DNA of 64,000 nt from Callipepla californica brunnescens (Eukaryota > Chordata > Aves > Galliformes > Odontophoridae): NCBI GenBank assembly GCA_023055505.1, contig JALIRH010000006.1, forward strand, positions 29,060,105 through 29,124,104, in the 5' to 3' direction. Positions 37,237 through 50,865 of the stretch are shown here, piece after piece. The translations under genes were made by a program, and so were the position numbers. Within the stretch, counting starts at the first letter, position 1; every line of letters begins with the position of its first letter. The notes under the pieces are model-generated. The model searched no databases. It saw only the letters and a list, made by a program, of their open reading frames with translations, and had not been told where the DNA came from.

Positions 37237-40200
37237 ATGAGACCCTTGGTTTTCCAGGGAAATCAGCTCAGCTTCTGTAAAAAGCAAAACAAAACAGAAA
37301 TCCTCCCCAAGGTTTTCAGAAGCAGCTCCTGCTGTGCTCCTGCAAAAAGATTTTCCTTGTGTGCCAAAATGAGAGCGTGGTGCTCCTGTAGCTCTGGCAC
37401 CAGGCGGGTCTATTGAAACAGCCAGTCAGCATCAGCGAAGAAATCCCCTCAGATTTAATAGGAAGGAAATGAATCCTTTTGCTCTGCCAAACAGGAATAA
37501 AACGGGAAGAAATACAGCATAAAGCCTTACAAAAGAAGGAAATATTATTCTTGCAACTCCATTTGCTAAAAACAAATAGAGTGGCATTTAAATTGGGGCA
37601 TCTTTCTCTGGCAGCCCAACACCTCCAACCAGCTGCTCACCTTCCCATTCAAATGCCGTGAAGGCAGAGGTACTGCGTTCCCAGTAATAGCAGATGACTT
37701 CATCCCTCTGAAATGACTTTAAAAGATTAGAATTCATACATTATTTATTAACTCTTAGGGAATGTATTTCCAGAATGGGAACAACACATTGCATCAAAGT
37801 CTGGTTCCTCAATTTAACTCTTTTAATTAACGGGGAAATGTGTACTTCTGTAAAGCACTCAGCCTGCATACCACTGCACAGGGCTTTTTCCTTCGTGTTT
37901 CCTTTTTAGTACAAAGCCTTTGTTCCTTTAAACTCATGTTAATAACAGTGATCATAACACTGGAGTCATCTTGTGATAACTCATAAATAACCATTCTCAC
38001 TAAAACAAAACTGGTAGGCAAAGCCACCCAAGCAGGCAGCGCAGCAGAGTCACTGACCCTCTCTGATAGCAAGCTCTGATTCACAGGTTGGCAGAGAGCT
38101 TTGTGACAGAGGGGCACTGGCAGCTTAACCCAAACACTTTTGCTGCCCAGATAACAAAAAACACCTCATCAAAGTCAGTGACAGCAGCCACAATATATCC
38201 AGAATTGTTATCCCTCCTTGGTGATTTTTCGTAGCAAATATTTCCCCTGTCAAAGTCTCCCCTTGGTTCTTGGATAGAAAAACAGCATGCCTTAGAAGTG
38301 GTAAAAAAAAAAAAAGAGACACAATGTGCATAAACACTGTGTTCCAGACCTCCAAATCAGGTGTCACTCCAGATGAAATATAGAGCCACTCGCAGCTAAG
38401 TGGAAGGACTTCTACCAGCAAGGCTGAGCGGGGTCAGGCAGCTGAGGAGCCAGGAATGCCATGTCCTCCCACGGAGCTGTGGGACAAGATGTGATAAACA
38501 CAGCCCCAGATGGCCCTTCTATGGGAAAAGGGGGAAATCAAAGGAAGAAGGCAGCACTGGATCAGTGTGTTGACCCAGATAACAAGGTAATTCAGGTGCT
38601 GTCAGGACACAGTGTCACCTTTAAAGAATGGTGAGGTATTGTGTGGGAGTCCCAGGGTGGTCTATTTCACAGGGATGGCGAAGAACTGAACTGTTTCAAA
38701 ACCACATAAGAATATTTTTCCTTTCTCTTTATTGCTGGTGATTTTCAGCAGTAGGTTATATGCACCAAGCTTAATCACAGAGCATTTAAAACATGCTTTA
38801 TAACGCATTTAGGCTCAGTGTAAAACGTTATTACATGCTAAGATGCTATGGACCAGCTTCACCTCAATGATCTGATTCATTAAATGGCCACACTTGTGTG
38901 GTGCCATCCCTCAGTGACAAGGCATCTGTCAAGTCCATTGGTCCTTTACAGCATCTCTGTAGAAGGCAGCAAGGCTTTGCAAGATAACACCTATCCAATC
39001 AGAATCATTGGAAAGACAAAAGAGCTAAGGAGCAGAAAGACACATCAAGGCTTCTATAACAGGATTTGTTCTCTTAAACAGTTCTGTTTTTAAACTCTTG
39101 CACCGTACGCTTTTAGTTGTGAATGAGTTACTGGGAATTACCAAGCTGGCCTAACTACAAAATGTCCTTGAGCCTTGTAAAATGCTCTACATTTATATTC
39201 CCAAAATTCATTTGCTCTTTTATATGGAAAGGAGATTTCCTTTGGAAAGATGCTTTCACAATTCACTGAAAATTTTCAAATGGAAGGTCTTGTTCCAGAA
39301 ATTCTCAATGTCCTAAATTTCCTCTTTTTTGGGGGGATAGATGATTTTTGCAAGTTTGAACAAATGCTTTGGACAGACAGCCAAGTAGCATCCCAATTAA
39401 CCAAAGGGCTAAAAACCTCCATGATCTATGATTTTCTGGTTGCTACAAGTGAAGGCAGTTGCAGTGCAAAAGAATGTTAATTTACAGCTGAAGAAAACAA
39501 CTGTGGGACCTGGTCCAGACTATATAGACCCTCAGCATTCCTCTGGGCCAAATCCTGAAATCTTTTTACATGGTATTTTATTTGCTCATGCTTCCTTTTT
39601 CTTCCAGCTTGAATTCAGTGCATACAATGTAATGGCTGCTGAGGTGGAGATACGGGATGTACTGGGAAAGGAGCTCCGAGCTAGCAGCAATTTGCATGTT
39701 TAATTAACTCTATAATCAGGACACTTGGGCAAGACTTTTTCCAAGGAAACATTCTTCTCCTGGAAGTGTGCCATTGTCGGAAAGAGAAACTGTTTGTGGA
39801 AGCATGCGCGTTTCCAAAGCAGGAGTGAGGACTCGGCCCCAAGGCAAGGAGCAAAAGAGCCCTCCTTTCTACCCCCCAGACTTCACAGCTGAAGCTCAGG
39901 TGAAGGCATTCTTATTACTGCTAAGACAACAGCAGATTAAATAGGATGAACCGATAGGCTATACTTCTTGTAAAGTTATCCCCAGAGATAAATGTACAAT
40001 GTTGTTATGGAGGCTGCAGTGGTGTCTGCAGCGTAACTAAGGCTGACAGACTGCTTGCATGTGGGTGGCTGTCTTCTTTCCAGCTGTGACCAGCTGAATT
40101 ATATCACCTGTCCCACTTGATATATTAGGATATGCCCAAACTCAAGATGCATGTTGCTGCAATAGGGAAATTAATGTCCACCACTGGAGGCAATTAATAA

Positions 40201-41617
40201 TGATTAGGAGAAAAACAGCAGGGTTAAATCTGTGCATTTAACAAAGTGTTCATACAGCTTTTTTATACTATACTTCAGCCACTGGGTTCTCTCAAATTTC
40301 TACTCCTTTTCGGGGGGGCCGGGACAACCTTATCTTAATGTGGAAACTTAGCTGAAATGTCAAAGTTGTTTCAATGAGACATGTTTATTCATTACTTAAC
40401 TCCAGCTCCAGCATGTGGAGGAAAGCATCAAATATGCCAGGGTGAAGGATTCTAGAGAGAAAAATGTTAACATTCGCTTGTGTCCATTTTCATTCAGAAC
40501 AGCACAGCTCAACATGCTCATGTTCGAAGTCGCCAGCATCTCTTTGATTTCTGGGCTCTTCAGCTAGTGTCCTAAAATGCAGCAGCAAATTTGCACATGG
40601 AAAATTTGCAACGCTCAGTTTAGTGCAACTCCTTAATTGCTGTAGAAAACGGTGAGCGACGGCTTATTAATTTCTCTTTTGAGGCCAAACTGTGATTTCA
40701 GATATGAATCCTGGACATGTAATAGGAATAGGATGCTCTTGCATATTTTAAACCACCAGGATATAGGAAGTTTTGCAGTGTGCAGAGCTTCATGAATCTC
40801 TGTGAGAATACAAAGCCTGTATTGACAAATACAGGCACTCCAGAATCAATGATAGATGTTTCTAAAATCACAAGAAATCACTTTCATGTAATTTTAATAA
40901 CAATGAGATTCCTTAACATTCCCAAGATTTAGAGCAGACATACACATTCTCAGTTCTTTTATCTGCCTTTTGGTTTTTGATTGCCTTTTCTCACATTTTC
41001 ACATCTTTCTTTGAAGCTACAAACACAGAAGTCTAGAAGGAAAGCTGCAAAATAAAACTCCAATCCTTGAAGAAGAACATGCTAATCATGATAAACTAGG
41101 AAGAGTCTGCAGTGGGGTAGGTGCATGATGACAGGAAAATGAGTTTCTTACTCTCAAGTTCCACCTCAAGTCAACTTTCAGTATCAGACAAGAGTTTCCA
41201 TTAAAACTGAGGGATGAATATCACAGATTTCACCAACCCGATAGCCATTCTCTCTTGGCAGTCAGGATGAGGATGGGTACAATGATGGGGAAATGCATTC
41301 AGAAATGTTCATTACCGTTCATATTTTCCTTTCTAACTATATCTTCCAAATTTCTTATGTAATTACAAAGTGTTCTGGGATTACTTTTCCAATGTCATCC
41401 TTGTGGAATATGGTGGGATCATTTGCAAAATGACTTCAGCTATGTGTTCAGTACTCTTTTTGCTCTACTTCAGCTTCAGTATAAATACACTCCTCAAAAT
41501 AAATGAAAACATTGCAAGTTCAGTACTGGTATGCATCACAAGTCCTGCAATTTCACTGCATGCACACTGCTCAATTTGTTTTCTGCATATGAATGATAAT
41601 GCAAAAACACATTTTTG
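37237..41617. other. Unique non-coding DNA
   Basis: No gene or large repeat is recognised. A 13-base poly(A) run occurs at 38303-38315. Open frames are all under about 100 codons with no recognisable domain. The 40300-41100 part is AT-rich and repeat-free. Confidence 0.55.
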
Positions 41618-41938
41618 GAGAATCACAACATGGCTTGGGTTTGGAAGGGATCTTAAAGACTGTCCAGTTCCAACCCCTTCTGTGAGCACCACTTCTGTCA
41701 CCCACCAGTTCAGGCTGCTCAGGGACTCATCCAACCTTGCCTTGAATGCCTACAAGGATGGGGCATCCACAGCTTCTCTGGGCAGTCTGTGCCAGTGACT
41801 CACCTCCTGAGTAAAAAATTTCCTCCTAACATCTAATTTAAACTTCCCCTCTTTCAGTTAAAAATTATTCACCCTCATTCTATCACCATTGGGCTATGTA
41901 AAAAGTCCAATTCCCTCCCAGTTTATAAGCTCCCTTGT
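41618..41938 (-). mobile_element. CR1 LINE, about 0.3 kb 3' fragment
   Basis: On the plus strand, 'gagaatcacaacatggcttgggtttggaagggatcttaaagac' is the complement of a CR1 3' end with the terminal unit partly lost. It continues through 'tccaaccttgccttgaatgcctacaaggatggggcatccacagcttctctgggcagtctgtgccagtg' and 'tttcctcctaacatctaatttaaacttcccctctttcagtt'. The copy ends near 'gtttataagctccctt'. Its wording is close to the copy at 16086-16882, so a related subfamily is likely. Confidence 0.93.
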
Positions 41939-42851
41939 GCTAATAATTGATAAGGAGCAGCATGTTTGCTCATCTGGAAGTTTAAGAAAAGTCTTTGACA
42001 CGAGCTGAAGTGGGATACACTTCAACTGAAACCTAAGGGTTGATAGGAAACTTACTTTGTTACTGTGAAACATCAGATTTTTTGGCAGGTTTTTCATGCT
42101 TAGCTTGTTTTCACTGTATCAGTATGGGTTATTTAACTTAGATTCATTTCTTAATACAGAATTTTCAGAATTCCTTCACTTGCTGGGGAAACCCTATTTC
42201 TTTGGTGTTTAGGACAATGGATCCAAACAAAAATGTACTACATAGAAAATAATAAAATAGTCAAGAAGGAGAGAGAATTACTTGAAATGTATCAGTTTCT
42301 GGAATAATAATTCGAAAGTTGAAATTAAAATAGAAGAGAGTATGAATAGGTCAGAGCTAGGCAGAGTCAAGAGATTTACTCAACAGACATGGCACCACTC
42401 TCATCAACTCGGCCTGAGCAGAGTATTTGCTCCCGCATAAAACATGGTAGTAATGATTGCTCTGGATGAGCTCTTTCTTGTGAAGAGGGAAGGGTATGAG
42501 CAAGACAAATAGGGCTATAAACATTATTTCAAGGCCAAGAACAGAGATACTGAGCAAGACATTCCCCCTCCTGTGAGAGGCAGGGTTGTCATAAGGATTT
42601 CTGCAGACTGTTGACTGCCCAGAAAAGCAATGAACTTTGGTGAATACAGCAATATTAACCAAAGAACATATCTACTCTGTACGGTATTGAAGAAAGTAAC
42701 TGGTGACAGAAAGACCAAAAAAATCATGTAAAAACACCCAACTGTGTGATCTTGGATTTCTTCAAGTATCCTACCTAAATACCTGTAAATCTTTCTTGAT
42801 GACAGGGCAAATCAACGGGGAAAAGTTGTATGAATCTTAATGTGGATCCAT

Positions 42852-42923
42852 GATGATAATGATAAATAATAATAATAATAATAATAATAGTAATAGTAAT
42901 AATAATAATAAAAACAATAATTA
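42852..42923. repeat. (AAT)n trinucleotide microsatellite
   Basis: Roughly 70 bases of AAT/ATA units, interrupted by GATAAT at the left end, by two TAG units in the middle and by AAAAC at the right. The interruptions suggest an old tract with moderate present-day slippage. Confidence 0.9.
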
Positions 42924-45245
42924 ATTTAACTCTACTTGAGGCCAATTGATTTCAGGGAAGAGCTGGCTTTTGTGACAGATTCATCAGGAATCCATGGGTT
43001 ACCTGCTTTGTCCCAAGAACTGTATTCTTCATTTGCTGAAATAGCCATCAGTGTACAAATGAGAGCATAGGGAGGTAGCTTTTCTATCTGAAAGTTAATT
43101 TTCTCTGCTATTATTATTTTTACTTAGTTGACTTACAGCAATTATTTATGCAGACCTATCTCTCTAACCTGATCAGCTTCAATGCATTTTTTTCCTCCAG
43201 AAATCAACCTTGAGTGGCAGGAAAAAAGCTATTATTTTAGATGCTGCTTTATTGGATGACAATAACAAGCATATAGGGAGTAATTGCTCAATCCTGTTGT
43301 TGTTTTTTTAAGATATGAGCTGTAGCAGGCTGGGTTGGACCAAGAAGAGGAGCAGACATCTGTTCACAGGTCCTCGGGCTATGTTTTCTTGATCTTTCCT
43401 CATCACAATGCCTTGATTTAAGAACAAGGAGTGCTGTGTGCAACTGGAGAGTGAAAACGCTGATATTTTTCTCTTTGTCCATTGATCTGAGTGCTGCACT
43501 ACATGGAACTGAAAGGATTCAGTGCGTCTCACAAATCCCAGTGAAATTGACTCTCATTTATCCTGTTATTTGTCTATTTATTGTTACCCTTTCCTTCCCT
43601 GTGGGCCTAGATGTGACACACGGGTTCACACTAGCATTTTCAAACTCTGCAGCTGGGTTAATAGCACAACAGTCAGCTAGAAGCCTGCTTTGGGAAGATT
43701 TTTTTTATTTTCTAAAAATAAAATTTGCCAGATGTTTATTTAGAAAGCTGGTGGAGCAGACTGAGAGTAATTCCCGTTTCTGCAAGTGGAAATTGGAATT
43801 CACTATTAGTGGGCACTAAATGTTCAGATGCTTTTCTGAGGTCCTTAAATCTATTTCATTTCCATGTTGACAGAGATATTAGACAGCTGTTGGAAAATCT
43901 GTCCCTTCTTTCAGTGCTGCAGCAAGAAAGCTTTCCGTTTAGCTACTGGGGGTCAATAAAGCTCTTTGATGCACTAATCAGTGCTGAGTGAAGTGAAGGA
44001 AAGTATAAGAAAGAGTCCTTTCATTTCAGTTTTGTGCAAAGCATTGGCTCTTTCAGCTTATTTCTGTCACTGCAGACTGTATTTGTGACAGACTGGAGGG
44101 CTGAAGCATGTTTCTGAATGGTGTCCCCAAGGACTGGATGTAGGATCAGTGAGAGGTTCTGCTTTCTACACAGTTTTGTGATGGAGCAGGAGATTGTCCC
44201 TGCACCGCACACAGGTTGGTAGGGACAATCAGACTGTGCAGGATCTGTGCCAAGCCACTCTTTGGGGGTTCAAGAGAGCGTCGTGCTTTTTTGTGGTGCT
44301 TCTGCAGACACTGCCTTTTGGTCATCTCCTCTCTTGCTTGCTATCAAACACCATCACTATGGAAACTGCTTGCATGGAAGAATAACATTAGGGGAGGCAG
44401 TCTGTATTGTTAGTTCTCCTTAACGCAATATGTGTCTTAGTCTTTTCTCCCAAAAGTGGAATTAGTGTCTGGTTTTGCTCTTTATGGGAGCTCTCTTATC
44501 CCAGCTGTTTTGCTTCCCCACCTCCCCAGGCCATTCTTTCTTGACACCTGATTTTTCTTTCTCCTCACTGCTCTCAGGGCGCTCACATCCTTGCTCCCTG
44601 GACGTCTGACACTGCCAGCTTGGCTCTCCCCAGCTGCTCCCTTTCCTCTCCTGCTCGCATGCTATGCTGACAGGATCCAGGCACACTGGTGCCACTGCCC
44701 TTAACAAAAGCAGCTCTCCTTTCCTTTTTCTTCTTAGTATGGCATGAGAGGAGGCCCAAGTAGGGCACTACAGTGATGACCTCCACCTTCTTCCCAACTG
44801 CTTCGTCAGGATTTAAATTTGTCCAGGTGGCTAACAGCATGGCTGCTCAGGAAAAGGACCCGGCCTCATCCCTGCTCCAAGGCAAGCTTTCAGAAGGCTG
44901 TTGAATGCAGAGTTGCACATTCATTTGCTCTCTTCAGACGAGAGAAATCTGAGAGAGTATATTATGATCCCTTTCAATTCAAAATACATAGCCGAAAAAC
45001 TCTGTTGTGGTGACTCCTAAGGAGCACAGAGCTCACTGACTTCTCTTCCAACCTTGGCCCTCAGTAATGCTGTACCATAGTGCCAAGCCCCATAGCACTC
45101 CGTGCTCCTCATAAGCTATCTGCAAAGCATCTATAGCATCCATTCCATAAAAGAGCACCGAGAGGGTGCACAGTTCCAATCTGCACAGATGCAGGGCTGT
45201 AGATCACCACAAGATCTCGTAACCAATAGACATTCAACACTGTCT

Positions 45246-45261
45246 TTATTTATTTATTTAT
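45246..45261. repeat. (TTTA)n short tetranucleotide repeat
   Basis: Four TTTA-type units in a row, a minor simple repeat. Confidence 0.6.
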
Positions 45262-46315
45262 GTTTGGACAAGTGATTTCATGCATTCACATTTTGAACAG
45301 AGTTTATAGGGATATTTTATAATAATCTTCCAAGTGGATGCTTAGTCCTCAAAGTCATAATCTAACAGCATGCAAGAAGTAAAAAATGTTGTCTGCTGGT
45401 GTAGGCAATGAACAAACCAGCATCTGACATGAATGCAAATATTTTGCAGTTGTTTGCTATAACAATTTTTAAATCAATTTTCCAATAACTTTAAATACTT
45501 GGGTAAAACCTTGTAATAGGCTAGGTAATCATTTTAGCTTTTATATCATTATATGAATTCAGGCATGCAGTTATGCAAAAATCTTTCCCACTTGTATACC
45601 TCTTACAGAGATTACAAAAGGAGTGCGTTATAGACAATAAAACCCAGAGGGATGTGGGGGGTTTGCCGATTGTCTGCTATGCCATTAAGCACAGAGATGG
45701 TGATGCTGGCCATTACTTAGGAAAGGAAAAACAACAAGTTTACGGTTCCTCATTTCCCATGGCAAACAGATTGCTTATTTTAATTTTGAAAATAAAACGA
45801 TGGAGGCAATGTGGGTCTGTAAATAAGAGTGTGCATCTCAATTTTCTGCAAATGCTTAAGTGGTTTACATCTGTTTCCTCCCAGTTGTATTTCTCAAACA
45901 TGAATTTCCATTTTAAAAAGAGTCATAAAATCACTACTGTTTCTCTGTGGATCTATTAGCAATAAAATAGCCTACAGAGGTTTGCACAGCCATGGAAAAT
46001 GTACAGTGATAATAGGCTGTCCTGCTGTTACATGGCTTATGCAAACTTTACATTTATCACTGCAGAACCATCTATCCGCAGGGTTGGAAGACAGCAAACA
46101 ACTGAATAAAAAAGACCAAAAGAAGGAAGATGATACAGAAAGCTCTATATACACATCATTAATCAGACATGATGAATTCTCAAACTTGAATTTATGTTTT
46201 CTCAGAGCCAACCAAGGGGAAAAAAAATGCCGGTCACAATCTGAAATGCAAAACTTTACATAAAATTAACCTCCTGTAAACTGGTTTTGCACTAAAGGAC
46301 AGAGAAACAAAGAGG

Positions 46316-46330
46316 AAGAGAGAGAGAGAG
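46316..46330. repeat. (AG)n short repeat
   Basis: A run of about seven AG units inside a longer purine-rich stretch (46298-46335). Confidence 0.65.
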
Positions 46331-49300
46331 AAAACTTATTTTCCTATCTGTCTGTTAGCTTTCATTTATGGCACTCTTGCTGTCCAAAGACTAACATCTC
46401 ATGGAAAAAAGCTTGTGGGCTGTCTGATACTGAAGCCACTCAGTAAGCAGTGAAAGTCAAAGTGTCAGGAGTGTGAAAAGGCAGGAGCCTCAGCTACACC
46501 CAGGAGGATCCCTAAGCTGTGATGACACATCCTTCAGAATCAAACATACCATTTTTCATAGCCAGCCACGAAGCCAGTGTTGTCCTAATTTGGCACCTCC
46601 AACCAGGCAGGGATTTACAGACTGCTCAACCTGAGCAGGAGAGGGTTCCAGGTCAACTAAGCCCTAGAGAAAGCTGCAAGTTACAACCATAGGATTATTG
46701 CTGAAGGTCTCCAGAGATTTGCCACCACGGAGAAGATTCAAATTGTCCAACTTCTGCACAGCCCAGGGTGGACTGGAAAGTTCCCTGAGGCAGCTGGCGC
46801 CCTATAGCATCCTGATCACATTGTCCCTTGGCCAGCTATGCCTCCTGCCTGTGGTCACAAAGCATGATGGCTGGAGAACCATCAGTCCTGCTCTTGGCCA
46901 CACTGGAACTGCATAGCATCTTCTAGAGGAATAATGGACTGTGGCTCCAAGAGAAGAAGCACATAGAGATGAATCACTCACAAAAAAAGTCCCATGAGGT
47001 TGCTTTTTGTTTGCCAGAGTCTAATACAAATATTTATCAGGATGAAAGCAGCTGGCTGCCCTAATATGGGTGGCAGAGCAACAGTGATATCATTGGATGC
47101 TTCCTAGCTAAAGGGCAATTCAAATCAGAGAAAAAAAGGGGAAGAGGGGACAAATAAAAGGGAAAGAAAGTGGCTTCTGAAGGATCAGTAAGATTGGTGA
47201 GCATTTCCCCATTTGGATAGATTCTTGCCATTACTGGGGCTGCTAGCTTCAGAAACTCAGAAAAGCACCCAGAACAGACACATATCAATCTGGCTGCCTA
47301 AACAATAAAAAAGTGAATAAAGAGAAATGATTCCTCATGGGAAACACAAGACTCATATGAGATCAGAAAGAGCAATGACTTCTTATACGTGACTTTAGAG
47401 TCAAAAGCAAATTGTCAGAAGTTTATTTTCAAAGGTCTGTGTGCTATCTTTTCTTTTGCATAAATGCACCGTCATTTTCTCTCATCAGAGGTCTAGAGGG
47501 AGGCATGACAGCAGCCTTTATTGCTTGTAAATGATGCACTGGAAACACAGGACGTTGTTGATAGAGTCAGTTTCATAAAAGTACCTCTGTGGATGAGTTT
47601 GGTCCTATGAGGACGTCTCAGTGCAAAAGTACCTTCAGCTGAATGTGTGCACAGTTAGAAATTTTTGCTCTGTGTCCACCAGTTTGGCTGCTGACTGTTC
47701 TAGAAGAGATACATAAGTCTCAGTGATGGTGAAGCACTTTCAGATTTCAAGGTCAGCAAAACAGCTTCAAATAACTCCATCATGCTGGAAGAAGCTACCT
47801 TCCTCTGTCCTCTCAGATGATTATTTTGCAATTTTATGTGGCTTTCCCTTCATCTAGCTCTTCTGATGGGGACAGTGTGCAATGAAACAGCTTCGTTATT
47901 TCAGAGCATAACTTTTCAGAGCATAACCCAATGGCTTCTAAACATAGAGTTATTGATTACTGCAATGCATATTAAGCATGAAGACTGACCATCATCCCTT
48001 TAGCTCCATATAAATTCTTTGGTTTCCTTCAATCACATATGAGAGCTTACATCTCCCAGTGATCCAGGACTGACCCTGACTTTACAAATTGGAAGGACTC
48101 ATAGTCTGCAAGATATGCTATCCAAAGCATTTCTCACATTCCCAAGAAATATGAGGAATCACTTTCCTGAGAGAACATTCCTTGATAGCCATGTTGTTGC
48201 CCAAGTCATGAAGGCAGGATTGCAGGTCCTGTTTTTCACTTTGTGAGCAGATGCCATGAAAATTGAATAAAATCATTTCCCGTCTTGTCGCTTTGAAGCA
48301 CAAGGATACCTTTCTTGTTTCAGAATGTCAGACAGTTTTAGCTCTGTATTGACTAGGTAGACATAAGATGGCTGATGTACTGAAGGGCTGTGAAACATGC
48401 CCATACAGAAGTGCTGTGGTGGTTATGATAGCGGTACTTGCTGGAGATGACTTTCCTGTGTATGACTGGGAGGATATTTTTGCTCTGGTAAAGAAAAAGT
48501 TCTAAAAATTTTGACCCCTGAAATTACAGTATGAAACTCTTTTAGGATTGGACATAAGTATATATATTCTGAACGTCCTGAGTAGAAAAGTATGGACAGA
48601 CATACTAAGAGAAGGAAAAAAACAACAACATGATATTCACCAAACAAAACCATTAAAAAGTATATGGGATGACAGTGTTACTCAGTATCTGGTGATTTTC
48701 CATCTCAAACAAGTAGTAATAAGCAACATCTAGGGAACACAGGAATAAAAGGAGGGTTATGATCTTGGTCAACAGGATTTTTATTACTTGACTGTTACTA
48801 AGACTGCCATAGCATTGCATTAGGGTTGTTAATACAATTGTTATGCTTAAATTCCAACTCAACTTTAAGTAATAAACTCATTCCTGGCTAAAAAACCCTT
48901 CTGTTTCAGTTGGTTAAATTCCTGCACTCAAGCTTTTCTGTGCACACTTGGAAGAATTGCTCAGTTCAGCTTTGAGATAGCCACAGTTCAGAGGTGTTTC
49001 ACAATTTGCCCGAGTCAGCCAATCTTAGCAGAATGCATGAACGTGTTGGGAGATCTTCTTATGGTGAAGGTTGCCTATGAGTCCATGGGTGCCAGGGCAT
49101 GGTTGGAACCTGCAGGCACTCCTGGCTGCAGATGGCTGAGAAAGAAGACCCACCTGAGCTACTAAGTTAAGTCCAGCCATGAGAACACTTTTCCTCCACC
49201 ATGGGGTGAGAGGGAACTGGTGGGTGCCCATAGAGAGCCACCACCCATACAAATAGGATACATGCCAACTGACCTGATCATGAAATCACGTTATTTCTAA

Positions 49301-50458
49301 AGAATCATTGCTCCCTTCTCTGGCTTTTTAAGATCATGTCATGGAAACTTTTGTGAAGCCTGCTGAAGAGAGGAAAATCTTGGGTAAAACATCTGAATCA
49401 GTGAAAATACCTTACTGCTACTCAACATCGTTAAAAAAGCAAAACTCAATGAGCTTTTGCAACTCCTACTGACAGCAGCTCTATAACATCATCACTGATA
49501 TGAACCTTAGGTCAATGCTCTCTTTGCTGATGGCACTCCATAAATAAAACTTCTACTCATTACTAAAACCTGAAAAAACTCAGAGAAGAGAAATGTCATG
49601 TGCCAGAATATAATGATATTACCCATCCGGAAGCAAATGCTCACACTTTTTTCTTCATATCACAAATGATATTGAAAAGACTCAGTATATGCTATCAGTA
49701 AGGTTACATATAATTTATATTTTTTCTCCAGGAATCTTCACACTTTCTAGAGTTACTGAATGCCATAGAGGAAAGGAACAAGTTTAAAAAACAATTAGTA
49801 GGACATGTGGTGCTCATTCTTGGCTGAAGCTGCACATTCTCATCTGCCTGAAAATACTCAGCAGTCGTTCATGAAAAATGTTTTTAAACTAATGAGCTAT
49901 ATTTGCATTCCCCTTAGAATGGATTCAGAATTTTTCATCTACACTGCACCATGAAAAATGGATGTGTTTTTCACAGAGGTAATTTGAACATAAACCACCA
50001 CATCAATGGAAGACAACCTTTGCAGAAACTTTTTAACTTAGCACATTCCATTTGTTTTCACTGGGGAAGGTCAAACTTGTGTGAGAGATGTAAATTTCAT
50101 GCACAAACCTAGATGCTGATGAGATTTGTTTTTGCAGATAATCTGCAGCAGAGAAATTTTTCATAATGTCACTGCAAAATAAATTAAAATGTTCATCTTC
50201 ATATGGCTGGTTCCATTGCATTAAAATAAATGTTGCAAGCTCATTTAATTAGTATAGTTAGGAATGTCTCTTCCCTGCTTCACTGACTCTCCAAATCACA
50301 AGTTAATTTGTCAAAATCAGACCATTGTTTTTCCTTCATTCTTCATTACTGAAAAGACAGCCCCATTTAAATAAATGTTTATGCTACAGAGAGCAGAGCG
50401 GTGAACAACCCCAAATATTTTTCTAAGGCGATGTTAGAAAAGTTTTGAGTGCAAAGAG

Positions 50459-50461
<3 letters not shown>

Positions 50462-50493
<32 letters not shown>

Positions 50494-50512
50494 CTGTGTG
50501 TGCCTGTGTGTA
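50462..50512. repeat. (TG)n dinucleotide microsatellite
   Basis: About 15 uninterrupted TG units (50463-50492) are followed by two TGCCTGTGTG-type interrupted copies. It is the longest dinucleotide tract in the window. The open frames read through it (plus and minus) are repeat artefacts. Confidence 0.92.
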
Positions 50513-50865
50513 TTGTTATTGGATATTTGACTGGCTGGAAAGGTACAAAATTGAGCAGTCTGCTGTAACTGATGATGTTGCGCACACCATCTCTCATGCC
50601 GGCGGCTACATGCACTTGAAAGCAGTTTTCTTCTATGTTTTCAAAGACAAATGATGACAAAAGATACAATCTCTATAAATTACCCTAATCAAATAATTCT
50701 CTTCAAGAACTCTTGGTTAATCAATTAGTCAATGTTCACAGTTCTTATGAATATCACTTCAAAGCTTTCCATAGCATTGCTCTCTTCCAAGAGTAAATAT
50801 TTAGAGCATTTTATTAAAAATAAATAAATGAAAACAAAAGCACATACAGCAAATAGGCAGAGAAA

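Larger units (their letters stand above)
41939..50865. other. Long unique non-coding stretch with microsatellites
   Basis: About 9 kb with no recognisable gene. It contains an ATA/AAT microsatellite (42852-42923), a short AG run (46316-46330), a TG microsatellite (50462-50512) and a small 15-16-base tandem duplication at about 47897-47928. The blocks around 43130-43310 and 45560-46100 are repeat-free and AT-rich and could be conserved non-coding elements; that is composition-based guesswork. Confidence 0.55.

Noticed and set aside
41370..41798. 142-codon plus-strand open frame
   Set aside because: Its second half runs antisense through the CR1 fragment at 41618-41938, so it cannot be a native gene of this length.
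50445..50669. Open frames through the TG repeat giving Cys-Val or Thr-His runs
   Set aside because: Artefacts of the dinucleotide microsatellite.
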